From contig JAIEOV010000042.1 in assembly GCA_019750135.1 (NCBI GenBank), forward strand, positions 1 to 62,790: a stretch of 62,790 nt of DNA. The letters are read 5' to 3'. The translations under genes were made by a program, and so were the position numbers. Position 1 is the stretch's first letter. The number at the start of each line of letters is the position of its first letter. The notes under the pieces are model-generated. The model ran no database searches. It saw only the letters and a program-made list of their open reading frames with translations, and had not been told where the DNA came from. Positions 25,294 to 34,371 of this stretch are shown one piece after another. The DNA comes from Reyranella sp. Lineage in GTDB: Bacteria; Pseudomonadota; Alphaproteobacteria; Reyranellales; Reyranellaceae.

Positions 25294-26529
25294 CTACTCG
25301 GCGGCGACCCGGGCGGCCTGGCGGACGAAGGCGGCGCGGTTGTCCTTGGCGACGAGGCCGCGCTTCACTACCAGGCGATGGTTCTCCTTGCGCGCGGCGC
25401 ACTTGATGTCGGCCAGGACATCGCCGTCGCACAGCACGAAGTCGGCGCTGTTGCCCTCCTTGATGCGGCCCTGGTCGGCCAGGCGCATCAGGTCGGCAGC
25501 GCTCGCCGTCGAGAAGAACAGCGAATCGCGGGTCGAGATGCCGATGTCGCACATGTACTCGAGCTCGCGCGCATTCTCGCCGTGGCGGTTGTGCGGCGTG
25601 CCGGCGTCGGTGCCCATGGCGATGCGGCCGCCGGCCTTGTAGTACATCTTGATCGAGGCGATGTGGCGGTCGAACACGCGGCGCGCCTTCTCGATCACGT
25701 AGTCGGGGATCGAGCGATCACCGTCGTCGTAGCCCTTCAGGATGTTCTTCACCGCGGCCAGCGTCGGCACCAGCCACACGCCGCGCTCCTTCATCTCGGT
25801 GATGCATTCCTCGGTCATGAAGATGCCGTGCTCGATCGAATCGATGCCGCCGCGCACGGCGTTCAGGATGCCGAGCGCGCCCTGGGCATGGCTGGCGCAG
25901 CACTTGTGGAAGCGATGGGCCTCGCTGATGCCGGCCTTCATCTCCTCGGCCGAGTAGTGCGCGTCCTCGGGATTGACGCCCGGGGTCATCACGCCGCCGG
26001 TCGCCATGATCTTGATCAGGTCGGAGCCGGCATGGACCTGCTCGCGCACGGCCTTCACCACCTCGTCGAGACCGTCGGCGACACGGCCGGTACGGTTGCC
26101 GTGGCCGCCGGTCATGCAGATCATGCGGCCGGCGCAGCGCATGGTCGGTCCGAGGAAGCGCCCGCTGTTGTAGGCGTCGCGAATTGCGAATTCGATATAG
26201 TCCTTGCCGCCGCAGTCGCGCACGGCGGTGATGCCGCCTTCAAGCGTGCTGCGCATCAGCTCCATGCCGCGCACCGCGATCTGTGCCGCGGACATGCGGT
26301 CCTGCACCGCGCCCGGGTTGCCCTCGGCGCCGCTCAATGAATGGACATGGCAGTCGATGATGCCCGGGATCAGCGTGCCGCCGGCCGTGTCGACCTTGTC
26401 GCCGGCGAAGCCCGTGAACTCGGCCGCCGCAGCGATGCGCTTGATCTTGCCGTCCTCCTCCAGGACCGCCTGGCCGTCCAGCACCTTCTCACCGTCGAAT
26501 ACGCGACCGCCGACATACAACGTGGCCAT
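25294..26529 (-). CDS. Metal-dependent amidohydrolase (imidazolonepropionase/prolidase-like)
   Basis: An enzyme of 411 residues in the amidohydrolase superfamily. The metal-site HxH is in IPGIIDCHVHSLSG. The carboxylated-lysine region is near SDLIKIMATGGV, the later histidines are in CASHAQGALGI and DSIEHGIF, and the catalytic Asp is in IAMGTDAGTPHNRHGENARE. This layout matches the group that includes Xaa-Pro and Xaa-Arg dipeptidases. The ATG at 26529 has AAGGA upstream. There is no signal peptide. The substrate is not predictable; the many members near peptide and amide catabolic genes suggest an N-acyl amino acid or dipeptide. Confidence 0.87.
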   Translation of the reverse strand: MATLYVGGRVFDGEKVLDGQAVLEEDGKIKRIAAAAEFTGFAGDKVDTAGGTLIPGIIDCHVHSLSGAEGNPGAVQDRMSAAQIAVRGMELMRSTLEGGITAVRDCGGKDYIEFAIRDAYNSGRFLGPTMRCAGRMICMTGGHGNRTGRVADGLDEVVKAVREQVHAGSDLIKIMATGGVMTPGVNPEDAHYSAEEMKAGISEAHRFHKCCASHAQGALGILNAVRGGIDSIEHGIFMTEECITEMKERGVWLVPTLAAVKNILKGYDDGDRSIPDYVIEKARRVFDRHIASIKMYYKAGGRIAMGTDAGTPHNRHGENARELEYMCDIGISTRDSLFFSTASAADLMRLADQGRIKEGNSADFVLCDGDVLADIKCAARKENHRLVVKRGLVAKDNRAAFVRQAARVAAE

Positions 26530-26599
26530 TGATCCATCCTTGAAGTTGTAGATTGGCCCGGACTCTGCCCGCGCGCCTGCCGCGCCGCAAGTGCGCCCG

Positions 26600-27196
26600 T
26601 CAGCGGCCCGCCGTGCGCTGCGTGCAGCCCAGCGGATCGGCCGGCGTATCGCCGCCCATCGCTTTCATGCGCTCGATCTCGTCGTCGATTCCCACGATGT
26701 GCGGATTGTACTTCTTGGCCAGCTCGAAGGCAGCGGCCGCGCGCGAATACTCGCCCATTTCCCCGCGGATCATGCCGAGACCGGAATAGGCGCCGAAATG
26801 GCGCGGCTCGCGCTTCACCGTCTCGCAGATGTCTGACAACGACGCCGGGAAGTTGCCGAGCAGCCAGTAGGCGGTCGCCCGCTTGTTCCAGCCCTCGGAG
26901 AGCTCGGGCGCGATCTCGATCAGCTTGCTGAAGGTCTCGACCGACTGCTTCAGCTGATGCTGCTGCATCTCGCCGATGCCGCGCAGCATCAGCTCGCGCG
27001 GCGGGCCCTCGGGCACCATGACCCACTGCTCCCAGATCGCCGTTTCCAGCGACTGGATCGCCACGGGATCGGTCGCGGTCTGTAGCTTGGCAAACAAGGT
27101 GTCGAGCATGGTGCCGCTCCCGCCGTTCTGCGCCAACGCGTTCGTCCCCAGCATCACGCCGAGCAACGCGGCAAGGCAAGTCCGAAGAAGAGTCAT
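26600..27196 (-). CDS. Secreted TPR-repeat protein coupled to glcF
   Basis: A periplasmic protein of 198 residues. The signal peptide MTLLRTCLAALLGVMLGTNALAQ is clear. The mature part has three to four tetratricopeptide-like helical pairs, including MLRGIGEMQQHQLKQSVETF, LSEGWNKRATAYWLLGNFPA and FGAYSGLGMIRGEMGEYSRA followed by AAAFELAKKYNPH. It ends PLGCTQRTAGR. The ATG at 27196 overlaps the glcF stop by 4 bp, so its expression is tied to glycolate oxidase. TPR repeats bind other proteins; no enzyme motif is visible. Similar proteins are common in alphaproteobacteria, usually without a known role. Confidence 0.85.
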   Translation of the reverse strand: MTLLRTCLAALLGVMLGTNALAQNGGSGTMLDTLFAKLQTATDPVAIQSLETAIWEQWVMVPEGPPRELMLRGIGEMQQHQLKQSVETFSKLIEIAPELSEGWNKRATAYWLLGNFPASLSDICETVKREPRHFGAYSGLGMIRGEMGEYSRAAAAFELAKKYNPHIVGIDDEIERMKAMGGDTPADPLGCTQRTAGR

Positions 27197-28512
27197 TGCA
27201 GTGCAGCAGGCTTGGGCCCGCCGGTCGCCCAGTCGAGCAGCTCGACCGTGTGCGCGATCGGGATGCCGGTGCCGGCGGCGATGTTGCCGATACAGCCGAA
27301 GTTGCCGGCCGCGATGACATCGGGCGCGAGGCTCTCGATGTTGGCGACCTTGCGGTCGCGCAGCCGGCGCGACAGCTCGGGCTGCAGCACCTGGTAGGTG
27401 CCGGCCCACCCGCAGCACAGATGGCCCTCGGGCACGTCCTTGACGACGAAGCCGGCGTCCCTGAGGAGTTTCTTGGGCTGCTCGATCACCTTCTGGCCGT
27501 GCTGCATGGAACAGGCCGAATGATAGGCCACGGTGAGCGGACGCGTGGTCACGTTCGCGAGACCGACATCGAGCATGATCTCGCTGACGTCCTTGGCCAG
27601 CCGCGCCACCTGCTCGGCCCTCTCCTTCCAGGCGGGATCGTTGGCGAACATGGCGCCGTAGTCCTTGACGGTGGTGCCGCAGCCCGAGGCATTGACGACG
27701 ATGGCGTCGAGGCCCGCACCGTCGATCTCGCGCATCCAGGCCGCGATGTTGCGCCGGGCCAGCGCCATCGCCTGCTCGTTGCGCCCGACATGCAGCACCG
27801 AGGAGCCGCAGCAGCCCGATCCCGCGACGTTCACGACCTCCATGTCGTGCCGAGTCAACAGCCGTACCGTCGCTTCGTTGACCTCGGGCGCCAGCACCTG
27901 CTGGCCGCAGCCCGGCATCAGCGCCACGCGCTTGCGGCGCAGGCCCCGCGCCGGAAAGGTCTGTGGCCGGTCGACCGGCGAGGGTCCGGCCAGCCGGTCG
28001 GGCACGGCCTCGAGCATCGCCCGCAGGCGACGCAGGAACGTCGCCCCGCCGGGATCGGCGCCGTGCGCCGGCAGCATCGTCGCCAACGGCTTGGCGAGCC
28101 GGCCCAGCATCATGGTCCAGCGGAACAATGCCGGCCGCGGCATCAACCAGGCCAGCAGGCCGCGCATCAGCCGATCCGGCAGGGGACGCTCAAAACGCTC
28201 CTCGATGTGATGCCGGCCATGATCGACCAGGTGCATGTAATGCACCCCCGACGGGCAGGTCGTCATGCACGAGAGGCACGACAGGCAGCGATCGACGTGG
28301 CGGACCTCCGACGCCGTCGGCGCGCGGTCACCCTCCAGCATCGCCTTGATGAAGTAGATGCGCCCACGCGGGCTGTCGCGCTCGTCGCCCAACAGTACGA
28401 AGGTCGGGCAAGTCGCCGTGCAGAAGCCGCAATGCACGCACTTGCGCAGGATGTGCTCGCTGCGCGCCGTCTCGGGATCGCTGAGCTGGGCCAGGGTGAA
28501 GTTGGTCTGCAT
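27193..28512 (-). CDS. glcF: Glycolate oxidase iron-sulfur subunit GlcF
   Basis: A subunit of 439 residues that takes electrons from the GlcD/GlcE flavoproteins to the quinone pool. Two ferredoxin-type [4Fe-4S] sites are at CVHCGFCTATCP (from Cys25) and CLSCLSCMTTCP. Two CCG domains follow, with GSGCCGSSVLHVGR and HLCCGWAGTYQVLQ; these hold a further cluster in the heterodisulfide-reductase-like family. The start at 28512 is 2 bp from the glcE stop. Membrane association is peripheral, since there is no transmembrane helix. The length is close to that of the E. coli protein. Confidence 0.95.
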   Translation of the reverse strand: MQTNFTLAQLSDPETARSEHILRKCVHCGFCTATCPTFVLLGDERDSPRGRIYFIKAMLEGDRAPTASEVRHVDRCLSCLSCMTTCPSGVHYMHLVDHGRHHIEERFERPLPDRLMRGLLAWLMPRPALFRWTMMLGRLAKPLATMLPAHGADPGGATFLRRLRAMLEAVPDRLAGPSPVDRPQTFPARGLRRKRVALMPGCGQQVLAPEVNEATVRLLTRHDMEVVNVAGSGCCGSSVLHVGRNEQAMALARRNIAAWMREIDGAGLDAIVVNASGCGTTVKDYGAMFANDPAWKERAEQVARLAKDVSEIMLDVGLANVTTRPLTVAYHSACSMQHGQKVIEQPKKLLRDAGFVVKDVPEGHLCCGWAGTYQVLQPELSRRLRDRKVANIESLAPDVIAAGNFGCIGNIAAGTGIPIAHTVELLDWATGGPKPAALQ

Positions 28513-28514
28513 CG

Positions 28515-29684
28515 CTAGCCCATGCGCCCCGGGTTGAAGAGCCCCTTCGGATCAAAACTCTCCTTCACGCGCGACGCCAACGCGGCCAACGCTGCCGGCT
28601 GCGGCTGGAACACGGGTATTCTGGCGCGCACCCCGTCCGTCCCGCGGATCAGCGTGGCATGTCCGCCGGTCGATCCGAGAGCGCCGCGCACGATCGCCTG
28701 ATCGGCATCGGCATTCGACGGCAAGGCGAGCCAGATCAATCCGCCCGACCAGTCGTAGAAGGCATCGACGGAGGGCCGTTCGGCCCTGATGCGCGCGACG
28801 ATGGCCGGACCTTCGGTCGGCGGGCAGGAGATCTTCCACACGACGCTGTCTCGCGCGCTCGACAATGGTGCCACGTCGCGCACATCGCGCCAGAAGGCGC
28901 GGCTTTCGAGAGTACCGAATTCCTCCATCGTTGCGCCCGTCGCCGCCAGGAGATCGCGCAGGCCCTTCAGACGCGCTTCGACCGACGGCTCGACACCTTC
29001 GAGACGCAAGGCCGTCCTGTCCTTGATGCAGGCGGCGCCGGAGACCTCGTGCGGGCTGCCCATGGCAGCGCACATCGCCTTCACGGCCGCCTCATCGGAG
29101 AGCCCATGCAGCACCAGCGTGCGCGTCTGGTCGGGCGCGGGCAGCACCTTCACCGACACCTCGTCGAGCACGGCGAGCGTGCCCCAGGAGCCCGCCAGGA
29201 GCTTCGAAAGGTCGTAGCCGGTGACGTTCTTCATCACCTTGCCGCCCGACTTGAAAGCCTCGCCGCGGCCGTTGACGCCGCTGAAGCCCAGCAGGTGATC
29301 GCGCGCCGCGCCAGCCGAGACCCGGCGCGGACCGGCAAGGTTGCCCATCACCGCGCCGACCAGGGTGCCCTGCCCCGGTTCTCGGCCGAGCAAAGGGCCG
29401 AGGTCGGGCGGCTCGAAGGCCAGCATCTGGTTGCGCTGGGCCAGCAGTGCCTCGACCTCGCGCATCGGCGTGCCGGCGCGGAGGGTGATGACCAGCTCCT
29501 CCGGGGCGTAGTCGACGATGCCCGAGATGCCGGAAAGGTCGAGCACCTGATCGCAGATCATCGGCTTGCCGAGTGCGAGCTTGCTGCCCTCGCCGCGCAC
29601 GTCGAGCGTGACGCCGTCATTCAGCGCCCATTCAACCGCCTGCCGCAGTTCCGCGGCCGAACGCGGCTTGATCGTGCCCCCCAT
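28515..29684 (-). CDS. glcE: Glycolate oxidase FAD-binding subunit GlcE
   Basis: A subunit of 389 residues, a shortened relative of GlcD that keeps the FAD-binding type 4 (VAO/PCMH) domain. Motifs: VRGEGSKLALGKPM, VDYAPEELVITLRAGTPMRE, GTLVGAVMGNLAGPRR, GRGEAFKSGGKVMKNVTGYDLSKLLAGSWG and the C-terminal FDPKGLFNPGRMG, which is typical of flavin oxidases. The ATG at 29684 has GGGG about 8 bases upstream. It sits between glcD and glcF in the standard order glcD-glcE-glcF, with gaps of 17 and 2 bp. Confidence 0.95.
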   Translation of the reverse strand: MGGTIKPRSAAELRQAVEWALNDGVTLDVRGEGSKLALGKPMICDQVLDLSGISGIVDYAPEELVITLRAGTPMREVEALLAQRNQMLAFEPPDLGPLLGREPGQGTLVGAVMGNLAGPRRVSAGAARDHLLGFSGVNGRGEAFKSGGKVMKNVTGYDLSKLLAGSWGTLAVLDEVSVKVLPAPDQTRTLVLHGLSDEAAVKAMCAAMGSPHEVSGAACIKDRTALRLEGVEPSVEARLKGLRDLLAATGATMEEFGTLESRAFWRDVRDVAPLSSARDSVVWKISCPPTEGPAIVARIRAERPSVDAFYDWSGGLIWLALPSNADADQAIVRGALGSTGGHATLIRGTDGVRARIPVFQPQPAALAALASRVKESFDPKGLFNPGRMG

Positions 29685-29701
29685 CAATAAGACCCCATGC
29701 G

Positions 29702-31189
29702 TCAGAACCGCGGGATGTCGGGGAACGGGATCTTGTTCTGGGTCACGACCAGGCGGCCAAGCTCGGCGCAGCGCCGGAGCTTGGGGAACACCTTGCCCGG
29801 GTTGAGCAGGTGGTCGGGATCGAAGGCACACTTCACGCGCATCTGCTGGTCGAGGTCGATCTCGGTGAACTGCTCGCCCATCAGGTCGCGCTTCTCGATG
29901 CCGACGCCATGCTCGCCGGTCAGCACGCCGCCGACGCGCACGCACAGGCGCAGGATGTCGGCACCGAAATCTTCCGCGCGCTTCAGCTCGCTCGGATCGT
30001 TGGCATCGAACAGGATCAGCGGATGCAGATTGCCGTCGCCGGCATGGAAGACGTTGACGACCCTGAGGCCGTGCTTCTTGGACATCTGGCGCATCTCGGC
30101 CAGCACCTCGACCAAGCGGCCGCGCGGCACCGAGCCGTCGAGGCACATATAGTCGGGCGAGATCTGGCCGACGGCGGGGAAAGCGGCCTTGCGACCGGCC
30201 CAGAACAGCACGCGCTCCTGCTCGTCGCGGCTGACGCGGATGGTGGTGGCGCCGCGGCCGCGGGCGATCTCGGCGACGCGCTCGACCAGGTAGTCGACCT
30301 CGATCGCCGGGCCGTCGAGCTCGACGATCAGCAGGCCCTCGACGTCCATGGGATAGCCCGCGCCGACATAGGCCTCGGCGCACTTCACCGCGTCCTTGTC
30401 CATCATCTCCATGCCGCCGGGGATGATGCCCGAGGCGATCACGGCGGCGACGCAGTCGGCTGCGCCCGATTCGGTCGGAAAGCCTAAAAGCACGGCGCGC
30501 GCCGTCGAGGGCTTGCGTAGCAGCCGAACCATGACCTCGGTGACGACACCCAACAGGCCCTCGGAGCCGGTCATCAGGCCCAGAAGGTCGTAGCCGCCGG
30601 AGTCGAGATGCTTGCCGCCCAGGCGCACGACCTCGCCGGTCATCAGCACCATCTCGATGCCTAAAAGGTTGTTGGTGGTGAGGCCGTATTTCAGGCAGTG
30701 CACGCCGCCCGAATTCTCCGCCACATTGCCGCCGATCGAGCAGGCGATCTGCGAGCTGGGGTCAGGGGCGTAGTAGAAGCCCTCGTGCTCGACCGCCTTG
30801 GAGATGCCGAGGTTGGTGACGCCGGGCTGCACGCGGGCGCAGCGGTTGGCGTAGTCGATCTCGAGCACCCGGTTGAACTTGCCCAAGCCCAGCAGGATGG
30901 CGTCGCCCACCGGCATGGAGCCGCCCGACAGCGAGGTGCCGGCGCCGCGCGGCACCACCTTGACCTGGTTGTCCTGGCAGTAGCGCAGGATGGCCGAGAC
31001 CTGGGCCACCGTCTCGGGCAGGACCACGACCAGCGGCATCTGGCGGTAGGCCGACAGCGCATCGCACTCGTAGGGCCGCATGCCGTCGAGATCGTCGATC
31101 ACCCCCTCGCCCGGCACAATCGCCCGCAAGGCGGCCACGATCTCGGACCGACGGGCGAGAATGGCGGGATCGAGCGGCGGCATCTGCAT
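29702..31189 (-). CDS. glcD: Glycolate oxidase catalytic subunit GlcD
   Basis: The main flavoprotein, which oxidises glycolate (and D-lactate) to glyoxylate. About 495 residues from the ATG at 31189; a second ATG two codons later and a GTG at 31222 are also possible and none has a clear ribosome site. Motifs: RPYECDALSAYRQMPLVVVLP, KVVPRGAGTSLSGGSMP for FAD binding, IGGNVAENSGGVHCLKYGLT, VFHAGDGNLHPLILFD and LTGEHGVGIEKRDLM with the catalytic His, and DPDHLLNPGKVFP at the end. It begins the glcDEF unit and is 57 bp after the enoyl-CoA hydratase gene, so it may have its own promoter. Confidence 0.95.
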   Translation of the reverse strand: MQMPPLDPAILARRSEIVAALRAIVPGEGVIDDLDGMRPYECDALSAYRQMPLVVVLPETVAQVSAILRYCQDNQVKVVPRGAGTSLSGGSMPVGDAILLGLGKFNRVLEIDYANRCARVQPGVTNLGISKAVEHEGFYYAPDPSSQIACSIGGNVAENSGGVHCLKYGLTTNNLLGIEMVLMTGEVVRLGGKHLDSGGYDLLGLMTGSEGLLGVVTEVMVRLLRKPSTARAVLLGFPTESGAADCVAAVIASGIIPGGMEMMDKDAVKCAEAYVGAGYPMDVEGLLIVELDGPAIEVDYLVERVAEIARGRGATTIRVSRDEQERVLFWAGRKAAFPAVGQISPDYMCLDGSVPRGRLVEVLAEMRQMSKKHGLRVVNVFHAGDGNLHPLILFDANDPSELKRAEDFGADILRLCVRVGGVLTGEHGVGIEKRDLMGEQFTEIDLDQQMRVKCAFDPDHLLNPGKVFPKLRRCAELGRLVVTQNKIPFPDIPRF

Positions 31190-31246
31190 GATGCGGAAAA
31201 TATCACATACTTGGCGCCTCACGTCGCCAATCGATCGCCGCCCCCG

Positions 31247-32074
31247 TCAAAGCGGCGGAAAGCGTGGCGGGCGCTTTTCCATGAAGGCGCTCATGCCCTC
31301 CTGCCACTCCTCGCCGTCGATCAGCATGGCCAGCGCCTCAAGGCCGACGCTGCGGGCGGTCGTGAGATCGGTGTCGCCGCAGAGCCGCACCGCGGCCTTC
31401 GACTGGGCCACAGCCCTCGGACCGAGGGTCCGGAAGCGCTTGGCAAGCTCCATTGCCGCAGGCAGCAGATCGGCCGAGGCGTGCACCGACGTGACGAGGC
31501 CATGGGTGAGCGCCTCCTGCGCGCTCGCGTGGCTGCCGAGCATGACCCATTCGAGCGCCTTGCCGCGCCCGACAAAGCGGAGAAGCTTCTGGACACCGCC
31601 GGCGCCGGCCAGGGCGCCGATCCGCGTCTCCGGCACGCCGATCTTCGTGTTGTCCGCCATGACGCGCAGGTCGCAGGCCAAAGACATCTCGCAGCCGCCG
31701 CCCAGGGCAAAGCCGTTGATCGCCGCGATCACCGGAATCGGCAGGGTCTCGATGCGATCGAACAGCTCGGCGATGCGCTGCAGGTACTTGTCGCGAAGGG
31801 CGAAGCCGCCGGTGCCGATGCGCGGGTCGGGCTGGGTGAAATAGCGCAGGTGGGCGCCGGCGCAGAAGGCGCGGCCCTGGCCGGTGACGATCAGGGCGCG
31901 CGCGCCGCCCACGACGCTGGCCGTCAGGGCGGCACCGAGTTCGTCCAGGAGCTCGAGGCTCAGCGTGTTCATCTCCCGCTCGCGGACCATGGTGGCGAGC
32001 GCGATATCGGACTCGGGCCAGGCGAGCGTGACGGCCTGGCCGGCGCCGCCCGCCGTGTCGTGTGTCGAGGACAT
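31247..32074 (-). CDS. Enoyl-CoA hydratase/isomerase family protein
   Basis: A crotonase-fold enzyme of 275 residues. The oxyanion-hole segments ALIVTGQGRAFCAGAHLRYF and the signature IPVIAAINGFALGGGCEMSL are intact. The hydratase glutamate pair is partly visible in GGCEMSLACDL and in VPETRIGALAGAGG. It ends EKRPPRFPPL, a common tail in the family. The ATG at 32074 has GAAGGGAAG upstream. It lies 29 bp after the alcohol dehydrogenase gene and ends the run that begins with tetR. In a carboxylation pathway it could hydrate a glutaconyl-type CoA ester, but the substrate is inferred. Confidence 0.9.
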   Translation of the reverse strand: MSSTHDTAGGAGQAVTLAWPESDIALATMVREREMNTLSLELLDELGAALTASVVGGARALIVTGQGRAFCAGAHLRYFTQPDPRIGTGGFALRDKYLQRIAELFDRIETLPIPVIAAINGFALGGGCEMSLACDLRVMADNTKIGVPETRIGALAGAGGVQKLLRFVGRGKALEWVMLGSHASAQEALTHGLVTSVHASADLLPAAMELAKRFRTLGPRAVAQSKAAVRLCGDTDLTTARSVGLEALAMLIDGEEWQEGMSAFMEKRPPRFPPL

Positions 32075-32103
32075 GGGTTACTTCCCTTCTGGGTAGAGAA
32101 TTT

Positions 32104-33147
32104 CTAGAGCGCCGGCTTGAGCAGCAAGCGGCCCGTCACGAGGCCCGCTTCGACCGCATCATGCGCCAAGGCGGCATCCTCCAGCCGATAGGCTCGCTCG
32201 ACGACGGGCTTTATGCGACGCCGCGCGACAAGCTCCAGAGCATCCTCGAGCTGCGACCGCGACACGCCCTTGGCGCTCAGGATCGAGACGTTGCGCAGGA
32301 AGAGCTGGGCGGGATTGAACGTCACGAAGTCGCCGGTGAGCTGGCCCACCAGCACGATTCGTGCGTCGTAGGCGGCGCTGCGGCGGACCGATTCGAACAC
32401 GGGACTGCCGACATTGTCGATCACGACATCGACGCCGTCCCCGCCGGTCAGGCGGCGGACTTCGGTCGAGAAATCCTCGCCCTTGCCGATGACGACGACC
32501 TCGTCAGCGCCCGCCGCGTGGATACGTGCCGCCTTGGACGGGTGCGTCGTCACCGCGATGGTGAACGCGCCCGCCAGACGCGCAAGCTGCACGCCGTGCA
32601 GGCCGAGCCCACCGCCCGCTCCCGTGATCAGCAAGCGCTCGCCCAGCCGGACCTGGCCGACATCGCGCACGGCGTTCAATTCGGTCCCGATGGTGCAGGC
32701 GACGATGGCCGCTTCGTCCGCCGTGACTCCGGCCGGCACCGGCAGCGCGGCGTCGGCATCGACGCAAACCAGCTCGGCATAGCCGCCGTTCAGCCCGGCA
32801 TCGCCCAGGAAGACGCGCTCGGGGCAGGAGTTCTCGTGGCCGCGGCGGCAGTGACGGCACTGGCCGCAGACATGGCTGTGGATCGTGGTGGCGACCAGGT
32901 CGCCGACGCGCAGGCCTGTCACTTCCGATCCCAGGCGGTCGATCGTGCCGGCGACCTCGTGACCGAGGATCACCGGCATCTCGACGCCACGCCGGAAGGT
33001 GCCGTTGCGCACCACGACGTCGTGGAAGCACACGCCGCAGGCCGCGACCGCGATCCGGACCTCGTAAGGCCCCGGCTCGCGCGCCGCCACCTCGGCGACG
33101 CGCAGGACCGACGACGGGCCGGTCCTTTCGGCGATCACGGCGCGCAT
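32104..33147 (-). CDS. Zinc-dependent alcohol dehydrogenase (MDR family)
   Basis: A medium-chain dehydrogenase of 347 residues. The catalytic zinc ligands are in ACGVCFHDVVV and GHEVAGTI; the structural zinc cysteines are in CGQCRHCRRGHENSC. The nucleotide fold is GERLLITGAGGGLGLHGVQLA. It oxidises an alcohol or reduces an aldehyde with NAD(P). It ends 29 bp before the enoyl-CoA hydratase gene and starts 13 bp after the binding-protein gene, so it belongs to the tetR-liv transcript. A possible job is to oxidise an alcohol precursor before CoA activation. Confidence 0.92.
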   Translation of the reverse strand: MRAVIAERTGPSSVLRVAEVAAREPGPYEVRIAVAACGVCFHDVVVRNGTFRRGVEMPVILGHEVAGTIDRLGSEVTGLRVGDLVATTIHSHVCGQCRHCRRGHENSCPERVFLGDAGLNGGYAELVCVDADAALPVPAGVTADEAAIVACTIGTELNAVRDVGQVRLGERLLITGAGGGLGLHGVQLARLAGAFTIAVTTHPSKAARIHAAGADEVVVIGKGEDFSTEVRRLTGGDGVDVVIDNVGSPVFESVRRSAAYDARIVLVGQLTGDFVTFNPAQLFLRNVSILSAKGVSRSQLEDALELVARRRIKPVVERAYRLEDAALAHDAVEAGLVTGRLLLKPAL

Positions 33148-33160
33148 GGGCGGAGACCGC

Positions 33161-34333
33161 TCAGTCGGCTTCGAGCCAACCGGTGATCAGCTTCCACTTG
33201 CCGCCTTCGGCCTTCATGATCGCGCCGGCGAGCGCGCCGGCATGCTGCTGGGGCGAGAAAGTGATCGGCGCCATCAGGCCGGTGTCGTAGCCCTTCATGC
33301 CCTCGAGCGCGGCGACGAGCGACGGCTCGTCGGACTTGCCGCCCGAGCGCTTCAGCACCTCGGCGAACAGCTTGCCCGACTGGTAGCCGTGCATGCTGTA
33401 GGTCGTGGGCTTCGTGCTGGACTTGTACTTCTTCTGCGCCTCGATGAAGGCCTTGACGGCCGGCTTGTCCGAATCGAGCGGCTCCATGACCGCGACGGCC
33501 AGGGCGCCTTCGGCGAGCGGTCCCGCGAGCTGGAAGGTCTGCGGGTCGCCCAGCGCATTGTGGCCGCTGAACTGCGGCTTCCAGCCGAGGTTGTTGGCCT
33601 CGCGCATGACGAGAGCGGCGTCCTTGGGGATGCCGAGGAAGACGATGTGCTCCACGCCGGCAGCCTTGGCCTGAGCCACGACGCCGCTGAAGTTCGTCGT
33701 ACCGCGGTCGAACGGCAGCTTGACCAGCGGAACCTTGTCGCGGCCGAAACGCTCTTCGAGACCGGCCACCGCATCCTGGCCGAAATCGTCGTTCTGGTAG
33801 ATCGCCGCCACCTTGGTCTGCTTCAAGGTCTTCAGGATGTAGTTGGCGAGCACGCGCATCTGCACGCGCACTTCCGGCAGGGTGGTGAAGACGTCCCGCT
33901 TCAGCGGCGTCGTCAGCGAATGCGAGAATGCATAGGGAAAGAGCAGCGGCGTCTTGCTCTCTGTCACGAAGGGAAGCAGCGCCGCAGAGGGCGCCGTGCC
34001 GGTGACGGCGAGCAGGGCCGCGACCTTGTCCTGCTCCACGAGCTTTCGCGCCGCGGCGATGGTGCGCATCGGCTCATAGCCGTCATCCTCGGCGATGAAC
34101 ACCAGCTTGCGGCCGGCGACACCGCCCTGCGCATTGATCTCGGCGAAGGCTACTTCGACGCCGTCGCGCACGCTCTGGCCCAGCAACGACAGGCCGCCCG
34201 AAAACGGCCCGCTCATGCCGACCTTCACCGGCGGTTCCTCGGCACGCACCGGCACCGCGGCGATGGCCGTTGCCCCCGCCGCCAGCAAGACGGTGCGCCG
34301 CGACAGCACCGATTCCGCGAACTTGTCCCTCAT
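33161..34333 (-). CDS. Branched-chain amino acid/carboxylate ABC transporter binding protein (LivK type)
   Basis: A periplasmic binding protein of 390 residues for the LivHMGF transporter encoded upstream on the same strand. The start at 34333 has GAGGAG upstream. The leader has a twin-arginine-like motif (LSRRTVLLAAG) and ends PVRAEEP, so export may be through Tat. The mature part opens VKVGMSGPFSGGLSLLGQSV and continues with GVEVAFAEINAQGGVAGRKL, the type I periplasmic-binding hallmark. Such proteins bind amino acids, amides, aromatic acids or short-chain carboxylates. The neighbouring acyl-CoA synthetase argues for a carboxylic acid. The binding-protein gene lies far downstream of livHMGF, after the synthetase. 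Confidence 0.92.
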   Translation of the reverse strand: MRDKFAESVLSRRTVLLAAGATAIAAVPVRAEEPPVKVGMSGPFSGGLSLLGQSVRDGVEVAFAEINAQGGVAGRKLVFIAEDDGYEPMRTIAAARKLVEQDKVAALLAVTGTAPSAALLPFVTESKTPLLFPYAFSHSLTTPLKRDVFTTLPEVRVQMRVLANYILKTLKQTKVAAIYQNDDFGQDAVAGLEERFGRDKVPLVKLPFDRGTTNFSGVVAQAKAAGVEHIVFLGIPKDAALVMREANNLGWKPQFSGHNALGDPQTFQLAGPLAEGALAVAVMEPLDSDKPAVKAFIEAQKKYKSSTKPTTYSMHGYQSGKLFAEVLKRSGGKSDEPSLVAALEGMKGYDTGLMAPITFSPQQHAGALAGAIMKAEGGKWKLITGWLEAD

Positions 34334-34371
34334 GGATGTCTCCTCTTCCTCTCTTGCCCCATTGAAAGTGA

